In this document: positions 1 to 5,553 of the stretch, piece by piece
Position numbering within the stretch: position 1 is the stretch's first letter
Layout: every line of letters begins with the position of its first letter
DNA from: an uncultured Chloroflexaceae bacterium
GTDB lineage: Bacteria > Chloroflexota > Chloroflexia > Chloroflexales > Chloroflexaceae
NCBI GenBank assembly: GCA_937141995.1
Contig: CAKZQX010000699.1
Span: forward strand, 1-8,262
Length of the DNA: 8,262 bases
Direction: 5' to 3'
Translations under genes and position numbers: made by a program
Notes under the pieces: model-generated
What the model was told of the DNA's origin: nothing
Databases searched by the model: none
Seen by the model: only the letters and a program-made list of their open reading frames with translations

Positions 1-200
1 TGTTCGATGGCGGCGGCCCGAAAGGTATCGCCGGCAGCGAGCAGGACGCTGTGTCGGCGGCCTGCGAGCCGATGAGCAAGTTTGGCGGTAGAAGTGGTTT
101 TGCCAGTGCCGTTGACGCCAACAATCACCTGGAAGGGGCCAAGTTCAAGCTTGAAGTCCTGGAATGTTTTGAAGCCGTCTATTTCAATCTGGGTAATCAT
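1..200 (-). CDS. Chimeric ATPase/GTPase start: AAA-type N-terminus joined to FtsY-like G domain (partial)
   Basis: The ORF starts at ATG 198-200, overlapping the PIN stop as ATGA, and reads 66 codons open to the window edge. Residues 1-27 ([13 protein letters not shown]... then LGPFQVIVG) have the beta-strand pattern that opens RecF/SMC/AAA_21-type ATPases. Residues 28-36 are a Walker A loop, GVNGTGKTT. What follows ([10 protein letters not shown], then [17 protein letters not shown]) is the SRP-GTPase G domain of FtsY, including the DTFRAAA motif. A normal FtsY has a four-helix N domain before the P-loop, and a normal AAA_21 protein does not continue with DTFRAAA. The ORF is therefore a join of two families at the P-loop, either real recombination or an assembly artefact. 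The coupling to the PIN gene suggests the original third operon gene was the AAA protein. I am confident of the two family matches and unsure of the biological reality of the join. Confidence 0.72.
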   Translation of the reverse strand, partial: MITQIEIDGFKTFQDFKLELGPFQVIVGVNGTGKTTSTAKLAHRLAGRRHSVLLAAGDTFRAAAIE

Positions 201-619
201 AGAACAATCTTTATTCCTTCCGCTGCACACACTCTGGTAATCTCTGCCGGACTGGCGGCGTGACACTGAACATTGACCTCCAGGGCGGAGGCCAGTTGGA
301 CGGCATCATAGCCACGTAGCCGATAGCTCTGGGTTAGTCTGACTGCCCGATCTATCACCATAGCATCGACAAGCACTGACCGATACTCAGTCTGGTAATG
401 CTGGAGCAGCAGCGCAACAGCAGTATTCCGTTCCTGAATGGTAATGGTTCCGGCCCGCTGCCGTGCCGCGATAGCTGCCGCAGCTTCAACGCGGGTCAGT
501 GCAGATACCAGGATGGTATGCTCACTGTTCGAGTCGGTCAGGGTATTGATCCAGGTACTTCCAACTTCCGGCAGATAGCGTTTAACCAGAGCGCTGCTAT
601 CCAGGTAGAAGAAACTCAC
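197..619 (-). CDS. PIN-domain ribonuclease toxin (VapC-like)
   Basis: This 140-residue protein has the usual PIN-domain length. It is likely a Mg2+-dependent RNase toxin of a type II toxin-antitoxin pair, acting in the cytoplasm. Visible motifs are N-terminal [11 protein letters not shown] with Asp7, [12 protein letters not shown] with Glu45, and [13 protein letters not shown] with Asp105. These are three of the acidic residues of the active site. The fourth, normally in an FVSAD-like strand near residue 120, is not evident: that place reads CHAASPAE. The start is GTG at 617-619, nested in the antitoxin stop (GTGA), which argues for translational coupling and fixes the start. The gene ends in an ATGA overlap with the next ORF. 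Family assignment is strong; toxicity and RNA target are inferred. Confidence 0.9.
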   Translation of the reverse strand: MSFFYLDSSALVKRYLPEVGSTWINTLTDSNSEHTILVSALTRVEAAAAIAARQRAGTITIQERNTAVALLLQHYQTEYRSVLVDAMVIDRAVRLTQSYRLRGYDAVQLASALEVNVQCHAASPAEITRVCAAEGIKIVL

Positions 620-1071
620 ACCTTCGGCCCTCGCTGCTCCAGAATAATCTCACTCAGTGGTCGGCCGCTTCGTCCCAGTGCGGCGCGTACTTCGTCCAGG
701 GTGACAGTGCATTGTGCGGCGCGCGCTTGCTCAGCAGGCGTAAGCTCTGCCAGTAGGCCTGCCTGGCGTAGCACCTCAGTTGCCAGTTCGCGTTCACTTG
801 ATGATTTCCCTGCCCGTTGCAATGTGGCGCGTATCTCATCCAGGGTAGCGGTGGACTGTGCGACCTGCTTCTCCTCCGCGTATGGTTTTGCCGGCAAGCC
901 CGCCTGATCCAACAGTTCGGTTGCCAGTTCATGCTCGCTCATTGATTCGTGGGTCAGGCGTTCGTGGAGCCATTGCTGTGCGATGGCTTCAGTGCTTGTG
1001 CCGTGGCGAGCAGCAGTTACCTGTAACCGTTGATACAGCTCATCTGAAAGTTCAACCGTTAATACAGTCAT
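616..1071 (-). CDS. Ribbon-helix-helix antitoxin with duplicated C-terminal module
   Basis: The protein has 151 residues, long for an antitoxin of this kind (usually about 70-100). Residues 1-40 (MTVLTVELSDELYQRLQ..., then STEAIAQQWLHERL) look like a ribbon-helix-helix DNA-binding domain, which would autoregulate the operon. Residues 45-91 and 92-139 are two homologous modules, each with SE-x-ELATE, QAGL, TLDE(I/V)RA and a basic/Gly stretch. The protein ends in a third partial start, PLSEIILEQRG, which resembles the common toxin-neutralising tail of such antitoxins. A GAGGTG ribosome-binding site lies at 1079-1084, about seven bases before ATG. The partner is the PIN protein encoded immediately downstream with a GTGA overlap. 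The antitoxin role follows from position plus the RHH-like start; the duplication is read directly from the translation. Confidence 0.8.
   Translation of the reverse strand: MTVLTVELSDELYQRLQVTAARHGTSTEAIAQQWLHERLTHESMSEHELATELLDQAGLPAKPYAEEKQVAQSTATLDEIRATLQRAGKSSSERELATEVLRQAGLLAELTPAEQARAAQCTVTLDEVRAALGRSGRPLSEIILEQRGPKV
655..939 (-). repeat. In-gene tandem duplication (two ~47-codon modules)
   Basis: Two adjacent modules of 47 and 48 codons lie inside the antitoxin gene, at about 799-939 and 655-798. Shared words are ELATE, QAGL, TLDE and RA-x-L, with a one-residue length difference between the QAGL and TLDE blocks. Protein divergence is moderate, so the duplication is not recent. Confidence 0.8.
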
Positions 1072-1127
1072 CTCCGTTCACCTCTTTTCTATGCCAGTCT
1101 TCTTTCCATCCTATCACAGCATACCCG

Positions 1128-1445
1128 CTACAGCGTGCCCACCCAGTAGCGGTAGGCCTCCAGCCACTCCGCACTGGTGGGGTCCGGATCTACAAACTCC
1201 AGATCTTCCAGGGACGCGTTGTACTCCTGCCCGCCCTTGCGAATGCATGCCATAATACCCCGGCGCAAGCTACTCTGCGCTTCGTTGAGCCCGATAACCT
1301 CAACCGGATCGCCCAGCGCCCGGGCCTGCAGCGGAAAGTTTAACTGATCGTCAAGCGTGCAGAGGACGCCGGCGAACTCTTCGTCTTCGTTGTAGCAATC
1401 CACGGTGGCTTCGTCGATCAGGGCTTGTAGTCGCTCTTTATCCAT
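1128..1445 (-). CDS. CcbP-like calcium-binding protein
   Basis: This is a 105-residue acidic cytosolic protein with no signal peptide. The pattern MDKERLQALIDEATVDCYNE, acidic EDEEFAGVLCTLDDQL, LNFPLQARALGDPVEV and the end SAEWLEAYRYWVG match my memory of the CcbP-like family, small Ca2+-binding proteins first described in the cyanobacterium Anabaena. Acidic clusters at residues 19-23, 32-33 and 80-88 could supply ligands. The start is supported by AGGAGG at 1451-1456, six bases upstream. It lies 56 bases before the antitoxin gene on the same strand, and probably forms a separate transcription unit because the antitoxin has its own ribosome-binding site and gap. Ca2+ binding here is by family only; a generic acidic hypothetical protein is the alternative. 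Confidence 0.72.
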   Translation of the reverse strand: MDKERLQALIDEATVDCYNEDEEFAGVLCTLDDQLNFPLQARALGDPVEVIGLNEAQSSLRRGIMACIRKGGQEYNASLEDLEFVDPDPTSAEWLEAYRYWVGTL

Positions 1446-1473
1446 GAAATCCTCCTGTTTTGATTAAAAAATT

Positions 1474-1487
1474 TGAATACATGTTCA
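1474..1487. promoter_or_regulatory. AT-rich upstream region with small imperfect palindrome
   Basis: The 61-base gap upstream of the CcbP-like gene is strikingly AT-rich compared with its surroundings. It contains TGAATACATGTTCA, whose TGAA/TTCA ends are inverted repeats. It could be an operator or part of a promoter. I see no clean -35/-10 pair, so this is a weak call. Confidence 0.22.
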
Positions 1488-1506
1488 TAGATAAGGGTTA
1501 CCCCTC

Positions 1507-1944
1507 CTACCGCCTCGACACATCCTCGGTTGTTCTGCTCGCATCCGCAGGCCAGGGTTCCGCATTGCCGGCGCTATCGTAGGCGCGGACGCGGAAAGCA
1601 AAGTCTTTCCCTTCAGTCGGGCCAAACCAGGCGGAGGTTGCGGTTGTCGCACGCTTCCAGTCACGCCAGCCGCCATCAGGCAGTTCGCGGATCTGCACAT
1701 CGTACCTGGTGATATCCGACAGTTCACTGCTGCCGCTCCAGTAGACCCGGTAGCCGCGCATCTCCGGCACAATCCGCGTTACCCGGCTGTTGCCGGCGCG
1801 TTGCTCCTCAATAACGCGGACACTGAACAATCCAACCAGCGAGAAGATCAGTAGCAGCCCGGCGACGGCCACCAGTCCAACTGCAACAATGCCGAAGATC
1901 TGGCGGCCCGGCAGCCGGCGTAGTATAGTCAACCCTGTTTCCAT
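1507..1944 (-). CDS. Single-pass membrane protein with fibronectin-III-like domain
   Basis: This is a 145-residue protein. Residues 1-16 are short and basic (RR, R), residues 17-42 form one long hydrophobic segment (a signal anchor), and residues ~60-138 form an Fn3-like beta-sandwich. The Fn3 signature includes VYWSGSSELSDITRYDVQIR, a WRDW pair, TSAWFGPTEG, and FRVRAYDSAGN followed by EPWP. The expected topology is N-terminus inside with the Fn3 domain outside, so a cell-surface adhesive or scaffolding role is possible; no catalytic motif is seen. Such modules usually sit in much longer surface enzymes, so a stand-alone copy is unusual. The start is supported by AAGGAGG at 1954-1960. The gene is divergent from the double binding-protein gene across a 382-base gap. 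The specific function is unknown. Confidence 0.72.
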   Translation of the reverse strand: METGLTILRRLPGRQIFGIVAVGLVAVAGLLLIFSLVGLFSVRVIEEQRAGNSRVTRIVPEMRGYRVYWSGSSELSDITRYDVQIRELPDGGWRDWKRATTATSAWFGPTEGKDFAFRVRAYDSAGNAEPWPADASRTTEDVSRR

Positions 1945-2032
1945 CGTGTGATTCCTCCTTCGCTATTGGTCTGGCAGATGCTGCTGCTGGTCACAGCGCA
2001 TCCCGGCACCAGCAGGCACGCCAACACTGCTC

Positions 2033-2041
2033 ATGATACCA
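2033..2041 (-). promoter_or_regulatory. Possible extended -10 for the Fn3 membrane protein gene
   Basis: On the minus strand the sequence reads TGGTATCAT, an extended -10-like motif (TGn plus TATCAT), about 90 bases upstream of the gene start. No good -35 accompanies it, so the call is weak. Confidence 0.25.
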
Positions 2042-2267
2042 GCAATCGGTGCGCGGTGGGCGACTCAGCCAGACGCCATCCATTTCTCAGGAACCTGACC
2101 CTGTTCTGCTTCGTCTTTCTGGTAGTAGCAGTTCCCTGAGCAAACCGGGGAATCCTCTGAACTGCCGTTTATTTCCCACGTTGCTGTTTTTGATAGTGTC
2201 ATGTGTAGCCGGAGCAGCATAACGTATGTGAAGATCTACAAGTACGAATAAGTCCGCTTTGTGTCAG

Positions 2268-2295
2268 TTGCCGCATGCATAACCAACTATAGACT
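2268..2295 (+). promoter_or_regulatory. Possible sigma70-type promoter of the double binding-protein gene
   Basis: TTGCCG (2268-2273) and TAGACT (2290-2295) are separated by 16 bases and lie about 30 bases before the start codon. Each hexamer matches the consensus at four positions. The short leader that follows contains AGGGAGA at 2314-2320 as the ribosome-binding site. Confidence 0.35.
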
Positions 2296-2326
2296 ATACG
2301 TCAGAACGTTTTTAGGGAGAGAATCT

Positions 2327-5017
2327 ATGCGACGACTTGTGCCGCTCATTCTGCTGATTACACTGCTGAGTGCGTGCAACCTGTTGCCGCGATCAGATCA
2401 ATCCTTCGATGGTATGACGATCTCCTTTGCTGCCTGGGAGAGCGAACGCCCCGCATATGAGACGCTGGCCGCCCAGTTTTCATCTGAATATCCCGACGTT
2501 CGGGTGGTCGTTATCGCAATGGAAGAGCTGGTGCAGCCCGCCGAGGGGGAGCCGGATACGCCGCTGCGCCTGCTGCACCGGGTTGTTTCCGGCGCGGATA
2601 CCGCCCCGTCCTGGGTTGCGCCCCCGGAAGCCTTCGGCACTGACCTGCTGCTTAACCTCGCGCCGTTGATGGCGGCCGACGAGACCTTCGACCGTAGCGA
2701 TTTCTATCCGGGCATGCTGGAACAGTACACCTTCGATGGTGGCACCTGGGTGCTGCCCCGCTATTTCTATGCCCAGGCGCTGACCTACAACCGTGATCTC
2801 TTTGTCGAAAACAATTTCCCAGAACCGGAGCCGGGATGGCGTTGGAGCGATCTGCTGGATATTGCCGGGCAACTGGCCGACGGGCGCGCCACACCATTTG
2901 CCATCTATGGTCTGGTAGATCAGAGCAATGGCATACAACCACTGCTGGCGCTGCTCCAGGCGCAAGGGGTTGATCTCATGAACACGCCCCTTGATCAGAT
3001 CCAACTGGATCAGCCCGGTACAATTGCGGCGCTTGAGCAGTTGCGCACGCTGCATGCTACTGGGGCAATCTTCCTGCCCGATCTGGATGCCGGTCATTCG
3101 CGTAATGCCCAACAACTGGTGCAGGCAGGCCAGGCTGCGCTCTGGGGCGAGTTTCTGGCTGAGATGACCGGAACCTCCGGGCGGGATGCTTCTGCAGCAA
3201 CGGTGCCGCTGCCCTTTGACATTGGGCGGGTGCCCTATCCGGTTGATAGCCCAAATCTCTTTGGGTTTGGGCAGGGCAGTGGGTACATTATTAGCGGTGG
3301 TACGCGCTATCCGCAGGCAGCCTGGCACTGGATCGAGTTTCTGTCCCGGCAACCCCTGGAGACGCCCGCCGTTCCATCCGACTTTGCCGAGCCGGGCCGC
3401 ATTCCGGCGCGCGGATCGCTGGCCGAGGAATTGGATTTCTGGGCCGGTCTGGATGAGCATACCGCAGCCGCCTACCGCTGGGCCATCGGGAATCCGTTGC
3501 CACTCGCGCGGCAGACCCCCGATCCGCGTCTGCCGGGTCTGTTGACTCCGCTGGTGCAACAGGTGATCAGCGAAGGTGTGGACCCGGTGCAGGCTGTGGC
3601 GACCGGGCAGCAGCAGATCCAGGCGCAGCTTGCTGCCGAACCACTGATGCCACCATCCCCGCTGGACCTTGGGCCGGTGGTTGTGGCGACCCCGCCACCG
3701 CTCCATGCCCGTGATGAGGTTGCGGAGATCACATTTGCCGCCACGGGCGTTGATGCGGAGGAGATGCGTCAGTTGGCCGAAACCTTCCAGCAGGAACGTC
3801 CCGACATCGCAGTGACACTCGATGCGACGCATGTCTTCACCGAACCGGTTGCCCTGACCGATATTGCCGGCGCAAGTGACTGCTTTCTCTGGTGGTCCGC
3901 CCCCCGGCATGCTGAAGAGCGGGAGGCGCTACTCGACCTGCAGCCGCTGCTTGAGGCCGATAGCGATATTCCCCGGAGCGATTACCCGGCGGCCTGGCTC
4001 ACGCCGTTCCGGGAGGAGGAAGGACTATTTGGCTTGCCCTACAGCGTGGTGCTGCGGGCGCTGCACTACAACCGCACCGCCTTTGACGCGGCAGACCTGG
4101 AGCCGCCGACAGCGACATGGACGCCGGAAGATTTCCTGACGGCGGCGCAGGCGCTAACCATGGGTGAGGGCGATCAGAAGCAGTATGGCTATGCGCCCCT
4201 CGGTGGCGCGTCCCGCGATCTGATCTTCTTCATTCATCAGTTTGGTGGACAGATTATCACGGGAAGTGGCGCTGATGCGCGTCCCAACTTTGCCGATCCC
4301 CAGGTGATTGCCGCAGTGCAGTGGTACCTTGATCTGGACCGAGTGCATGGCGTAATGCCGCCGCTGACCTTTCCCTATCGCCGTGATGATCCGCACTACG
4401 ACGATACGGCGCGCACGCTGGCGCAGGCTGGTCGGGTGGGGCTCTGGTTTGGCGAGAGTGCCCCACTGCCGGCGGGGATTGAGTCGGCGTCGCTGCCGTT
4501 TGACGAAGGTATTGCGTCGCTGCCGGTCGGGGCAAACGGTCTGCATATGGGTGATTTTGCTGTGCAGGGGCTCTACATTTCGGCTGAGACCCGGCAGGCC
4601 GATGCATGTTGGGACTGGCTGAAGTTTCTCTCAGGTGACGGCACGCTCAGCATGCTGCGGAACAGTCTCCCGGCCCGAGTTTCGGTGGCCCAATCCGCGG
4701 AGTTTGTCGCTCAGGCGCAGCCCGACATCCTCTCCATCACGCAGGCTTACGGCGAGGTACTGAATCAGCCGGTACAACCGGGGAGCACGTTTGACGCGCT
4801 GGACGGCACCGAGGCATTCACCCTGGAGTCCTACTGGTTCTTTGCCGCAATCAATGCGGCGTTGACGGAGGAGGCTGACCTGGTGCAGGCGCTGACCCAG
4901 GCGCAGAATGTGACAACCGCGTTTATCGACTGCCGGTTTGCCGGTAGCGCACCGGATGCCTGCGCGCTTCAGGTAGACCCGGACTACCAGGGCTTTTTGA
5001 CGGGTGAGGCACAATAA
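2327..5017 (+). CDS. Lipoprotein with two tandem family-1 extracellular solute-binding domains
   Basis: This 896-residue protein would be exported, lipid-anchored and ligand-binding, of the kind that feeds ABC importers of sugars or related solutes. The signal peptide MRRLVPLILLITLLSAC has its lipobox Cys at 17. Domain 1 (about 30-440) opens with MTISFAAWES; domain 2 (about 466-896) opens with EITFAATGV. The two are homologous: RSD at 123 and 550, ALTYNR (151-156) with ALHYNR (578-583), and AAWHWIEFLS (331-340) with ACWDWLKFLS (760-769), at a nearly constant offset of ~427-429. They are joined by a Pro-rich linker (PPSPLDLGP..., then ATPPP). Single-domain relatives are about 400-450 residues, so this is an internal duplication. 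An upstream in-frame GTG at 2261 is rejected because ATG 2327 starts the signal peptide and has a ribosome-binding site. No permease or ATPase gene is adjacent. The ligand is unknown. Confidence 0.93.
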   Translation: MRRLVPLILLITLLSACNLLPRSDQSFDGMTISFAAWESERPAYETLAAQFSSEYPDVRVVVIAMEELVQPAEGEPDTPLRLLHRVVSGADTAPSWVAPPEAFGTDLLLNLAPLMAADETFDRSDFYPGMLEQYTFDGGTWVLPRYFYAQALTYNRDLFVENNFPEPEPGWRWSDLLDIAGQLADGRATPFAIYGLVDQSNGIQPLLALLQAQGVDLMNTPLDQIQLDQPGTIAALEQLRTLHATGAIFLPDLDAGHSRNAQQLVQAGQAALWGEFLAEMTGTSGRDASAATVPLPFDIGRVPYPVDSPNLFGFGQGSGYIISGGTRYPQAAWHWIEFLSRQPLETPAVPSDFAEPGRIPARGSLAEELDFWAGLDEHTAAAYRWAIGNPLPLARQTPDPRLPGLLTPLVQQVISEGVDPVQAVATGQQQIQAQLAAEPLMPPSPLDLGPVVVATPPPLHARDEVAEITFAATGVDAEEMRQLAETFQQERPDIAVTLDATHVFTEPVALTDIAGASDCFLWWSAPRHAEEREALLDLQPLLEADSDIPRSDYPAAWLTPFREEEGLFGLPYSVVLRALHYNRTAFDAADLEPPTATWTPEDFLTAAQALTMGEGDQKQYGYAPLGGASRDLIFFIHQFGGQIITGSGADARPNFADPQVIAAVQWYLDLDRVHGVMPPLTFPYRRDDPHYDDTARTLAQAGRVGLWFGESAPLPAGIESASLPFDEGIASLPVGANGLHMGDFAVQGLYISAETRQADACWDWLKFLSGDGTLSMLRNSLPARVSVAQSAEFVAQAQPDILSITQAYGEVLNQPVQPGSTFDALDGTEAFTLESYWFFAAINAALTEEADLVQALTQAQNVTTAFIDCRFAGSAPDACALQVDPDYQGFLTGEAQ

Positions 5018-5018
5018 T

Positions 5019-5054
5019 GCAAATCTCCCGCAGGCTTTCCTGCGGAAGATTTGC
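5019..5054. terminator. 16-bp hairpin just after the binding-protein stop
   Basis: GCAAATCTCCCGCAGG (5019-5034) pairs with CCTGCGGAAGATTTGC (5039-5054), with one mismatch and the loop CTTT. It begins two bases after the TAA. No T-tract follows, so it is not a textbook intrinsic terminator. It may act as a 3'-end stabiliser or weak terminator, or be a worn relative of the repeat units that follow, whose arms share CCTGCGG and GGAAGATT. Confidence 0.5.
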
Positions 5055-5063
5055 GTCAGTTGA

Positions 5064-5330
5064 CACACGTTACGCGGTGGCGCTGGTTTCGGCCTCGTGC
5101 CAGACCCGGAAGCCCGCTTCGCCTGCGGCAGCGTGGTACGCTTTTGATCTTTTGCACAAAAAAATCACTCTGTGAATTTTTTTGTGCAAAAGATCGAGCA
5201 TCTTCCACCCTGCCGGCGGCGATATCTCCCGCCAAACGCGGGATCGCCTGATACATATCAGCACTGGCCGTTTCGCGGTGTTCGCTTATGTCATGTTGTT
5301 CGTGGTCCAGACGCCACCGCGTAACTCGCG
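5064..5330 (+). repeat. Inverted-repeat unit 1 (TIR-bounded, MITE- or BIME-like)
   Basis: The 14-bp perfect terminal inverted repeats GTTACGCGGTGGCG (5069-5082) and CGCCACCGCGTAAC (5312-5325) continue after a one-base bulge with CTGG/CCAG, and outside them with a TTGAC/GTCAA match (5060-5064, 5330-5334). Inside, a mid-stem TCGCCTGCGGCAGCGTGG (5119-5136) largely pairs with CCACCCTGCCGGCGGCGA (5205-5222). It encloses the core hairpin at 5146-5195. A side hairpin lies at 5218-5248, with GGCGAT and CCCGC pairing to GCGGG and ATCGCC. No protein is encoded. Unlike units 2 and 3, it has no clear flanking direct repeat, so it may be the oldest copy. Confidence 0.78.
5146..5195. repeat. Core hairpin of unit 1
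   Basis: The 23-base left arm (5146-5168) and 24-base right arm (5172-5195) are complementary except for a single bulged base. The loop is TCT. Each end is GATC and the arms contain TTTTGCAC and an A7/T7 run. The T-rich side precedes the stem on both strands, which is the reverse of an intrinsic terminator. Confidence 0.9.
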
Positions 5331-5332
5331 TC

Positions 5333-5359
5333 AATTACACGAGTTATTTACACGAGTTA
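5333..5359 (+). repeat. Short tandem TTACACGAGTTA repeat between units 1 and 2
   Basis: TTACACGAGTTA occurs at 5335-5346 and again at 5348-5359, 13 bases apart. The stretch reads as CACGAG followed by TTATTTA followed by CACGAG. The first CACGAG could be a footprint of an element end left after loss of another copy. Confidence 0.6.
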
Positions 5360-5546
5360 CGCGGTCGTTGATCCGACAGGCGACTCCGCCTCCGGCAGGG
5401 CGGAAGATTCCATCTTTTTTCACAAAACCTTTGCACTGTGTGCAAAGGTTTTGTGAAAAAAGATCAACATGTACCATGCTGCCGCAGGCGAATCGGGCTT
5501 CCACGTAGGCACATGTCCAATGTGTGTACCCACCGCGTAACTCCTG
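5351..5546 (-). repeat. Inverted-repeat unit 2 (body inverted relative to units 1 and 3)
   Basis: The 15-bp ends are CACGAGTTACGCGGT (5351-5365) and ACCGCGTAACTCCTG (5532-5546), complementary except at the third outer base. Both sides are flanked by TTATTTA (5344-5350 and 5547-5553), consistent with a 7-bp target duplication. The interior matches units 1 and 3 only after reverse complementation: GTACCATGCTGCCGCAGGCG (5471-5490) corresponds to their left mid-stem, and CGGCAGGGCGGAAGAT to their right. Side hairpins lie at 5364-5377 (GTCG/CGAC) and 5510-5524 (CACAT/ATGTG). No coding potential is recognised. Confidence 0.8.
5412..5464. repeat. Core hairpin of unit 2 (25-bp perfect palindrome)
   Basis: Arms 5412-5436 and 5440-5464 are perfectly complementary over 25 bp with a 3-base TGT loop. 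The outer ends are ATCTTTTTTCAC and GTGAAAAAAGAT. The stem sequence differs from the other units while remaining fully paired. Confidence 0.93.
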
Positions 5547-5553
5547 TTATTTA
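5547..5553 (+). repeat. TTATTTA direct repeat between units 2 and 3
   Basis: Identical 7-mers lie at 5344-5350, 5547-5553 and 5769-5775, each abutting a unit end. The match at the first two sites extends to TTATTTACACGA. They are best read as target-site duplications from two insertions at the same site. Confidence 0.7.

Larger units (their letters stand above)
1945..2326. other. Divergent intergenic region
   Basis: These 382 bases lie between two divergently transcribed envelope-protein genes and must hold both promoters. No credible gene is seen; the 63-codon plus-strand frame beginning at 1948 lacks a ribosome-binding site and family features. An imperfect inverted repeat, CTCAGGAAC at 2086-2094 against GTTCCCTGAG at 2131-2140, is the only structured element noted. 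Confidence 0.6.

Noticed and set aside
1..200. Simple annotation of the left edge as an intact FtsY or an intact AAA ATPase
   Set aside because: Neither fits: the FtsY N domain is absent, and the AAA protein's post-Walker-A sequence is replaced by SRP-GTPase sequence.
2261..2326. GTG start extending the double binding protein by 22 residues
   Set aside because: The extension overlaps the likely promoter and would place 22 polar residues before a classic lipoprotein signal peptide that has its own ATG and AGGGAGA site.
2480..3910. 476-codon minus-strand open frame inside the double binding-protein gene
   Set aside because: It is antisense to a well-supported gene with recognisable domains. 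The translation is rich in R, G, Q and H with no motif, typical of a high-GC shadow frame.
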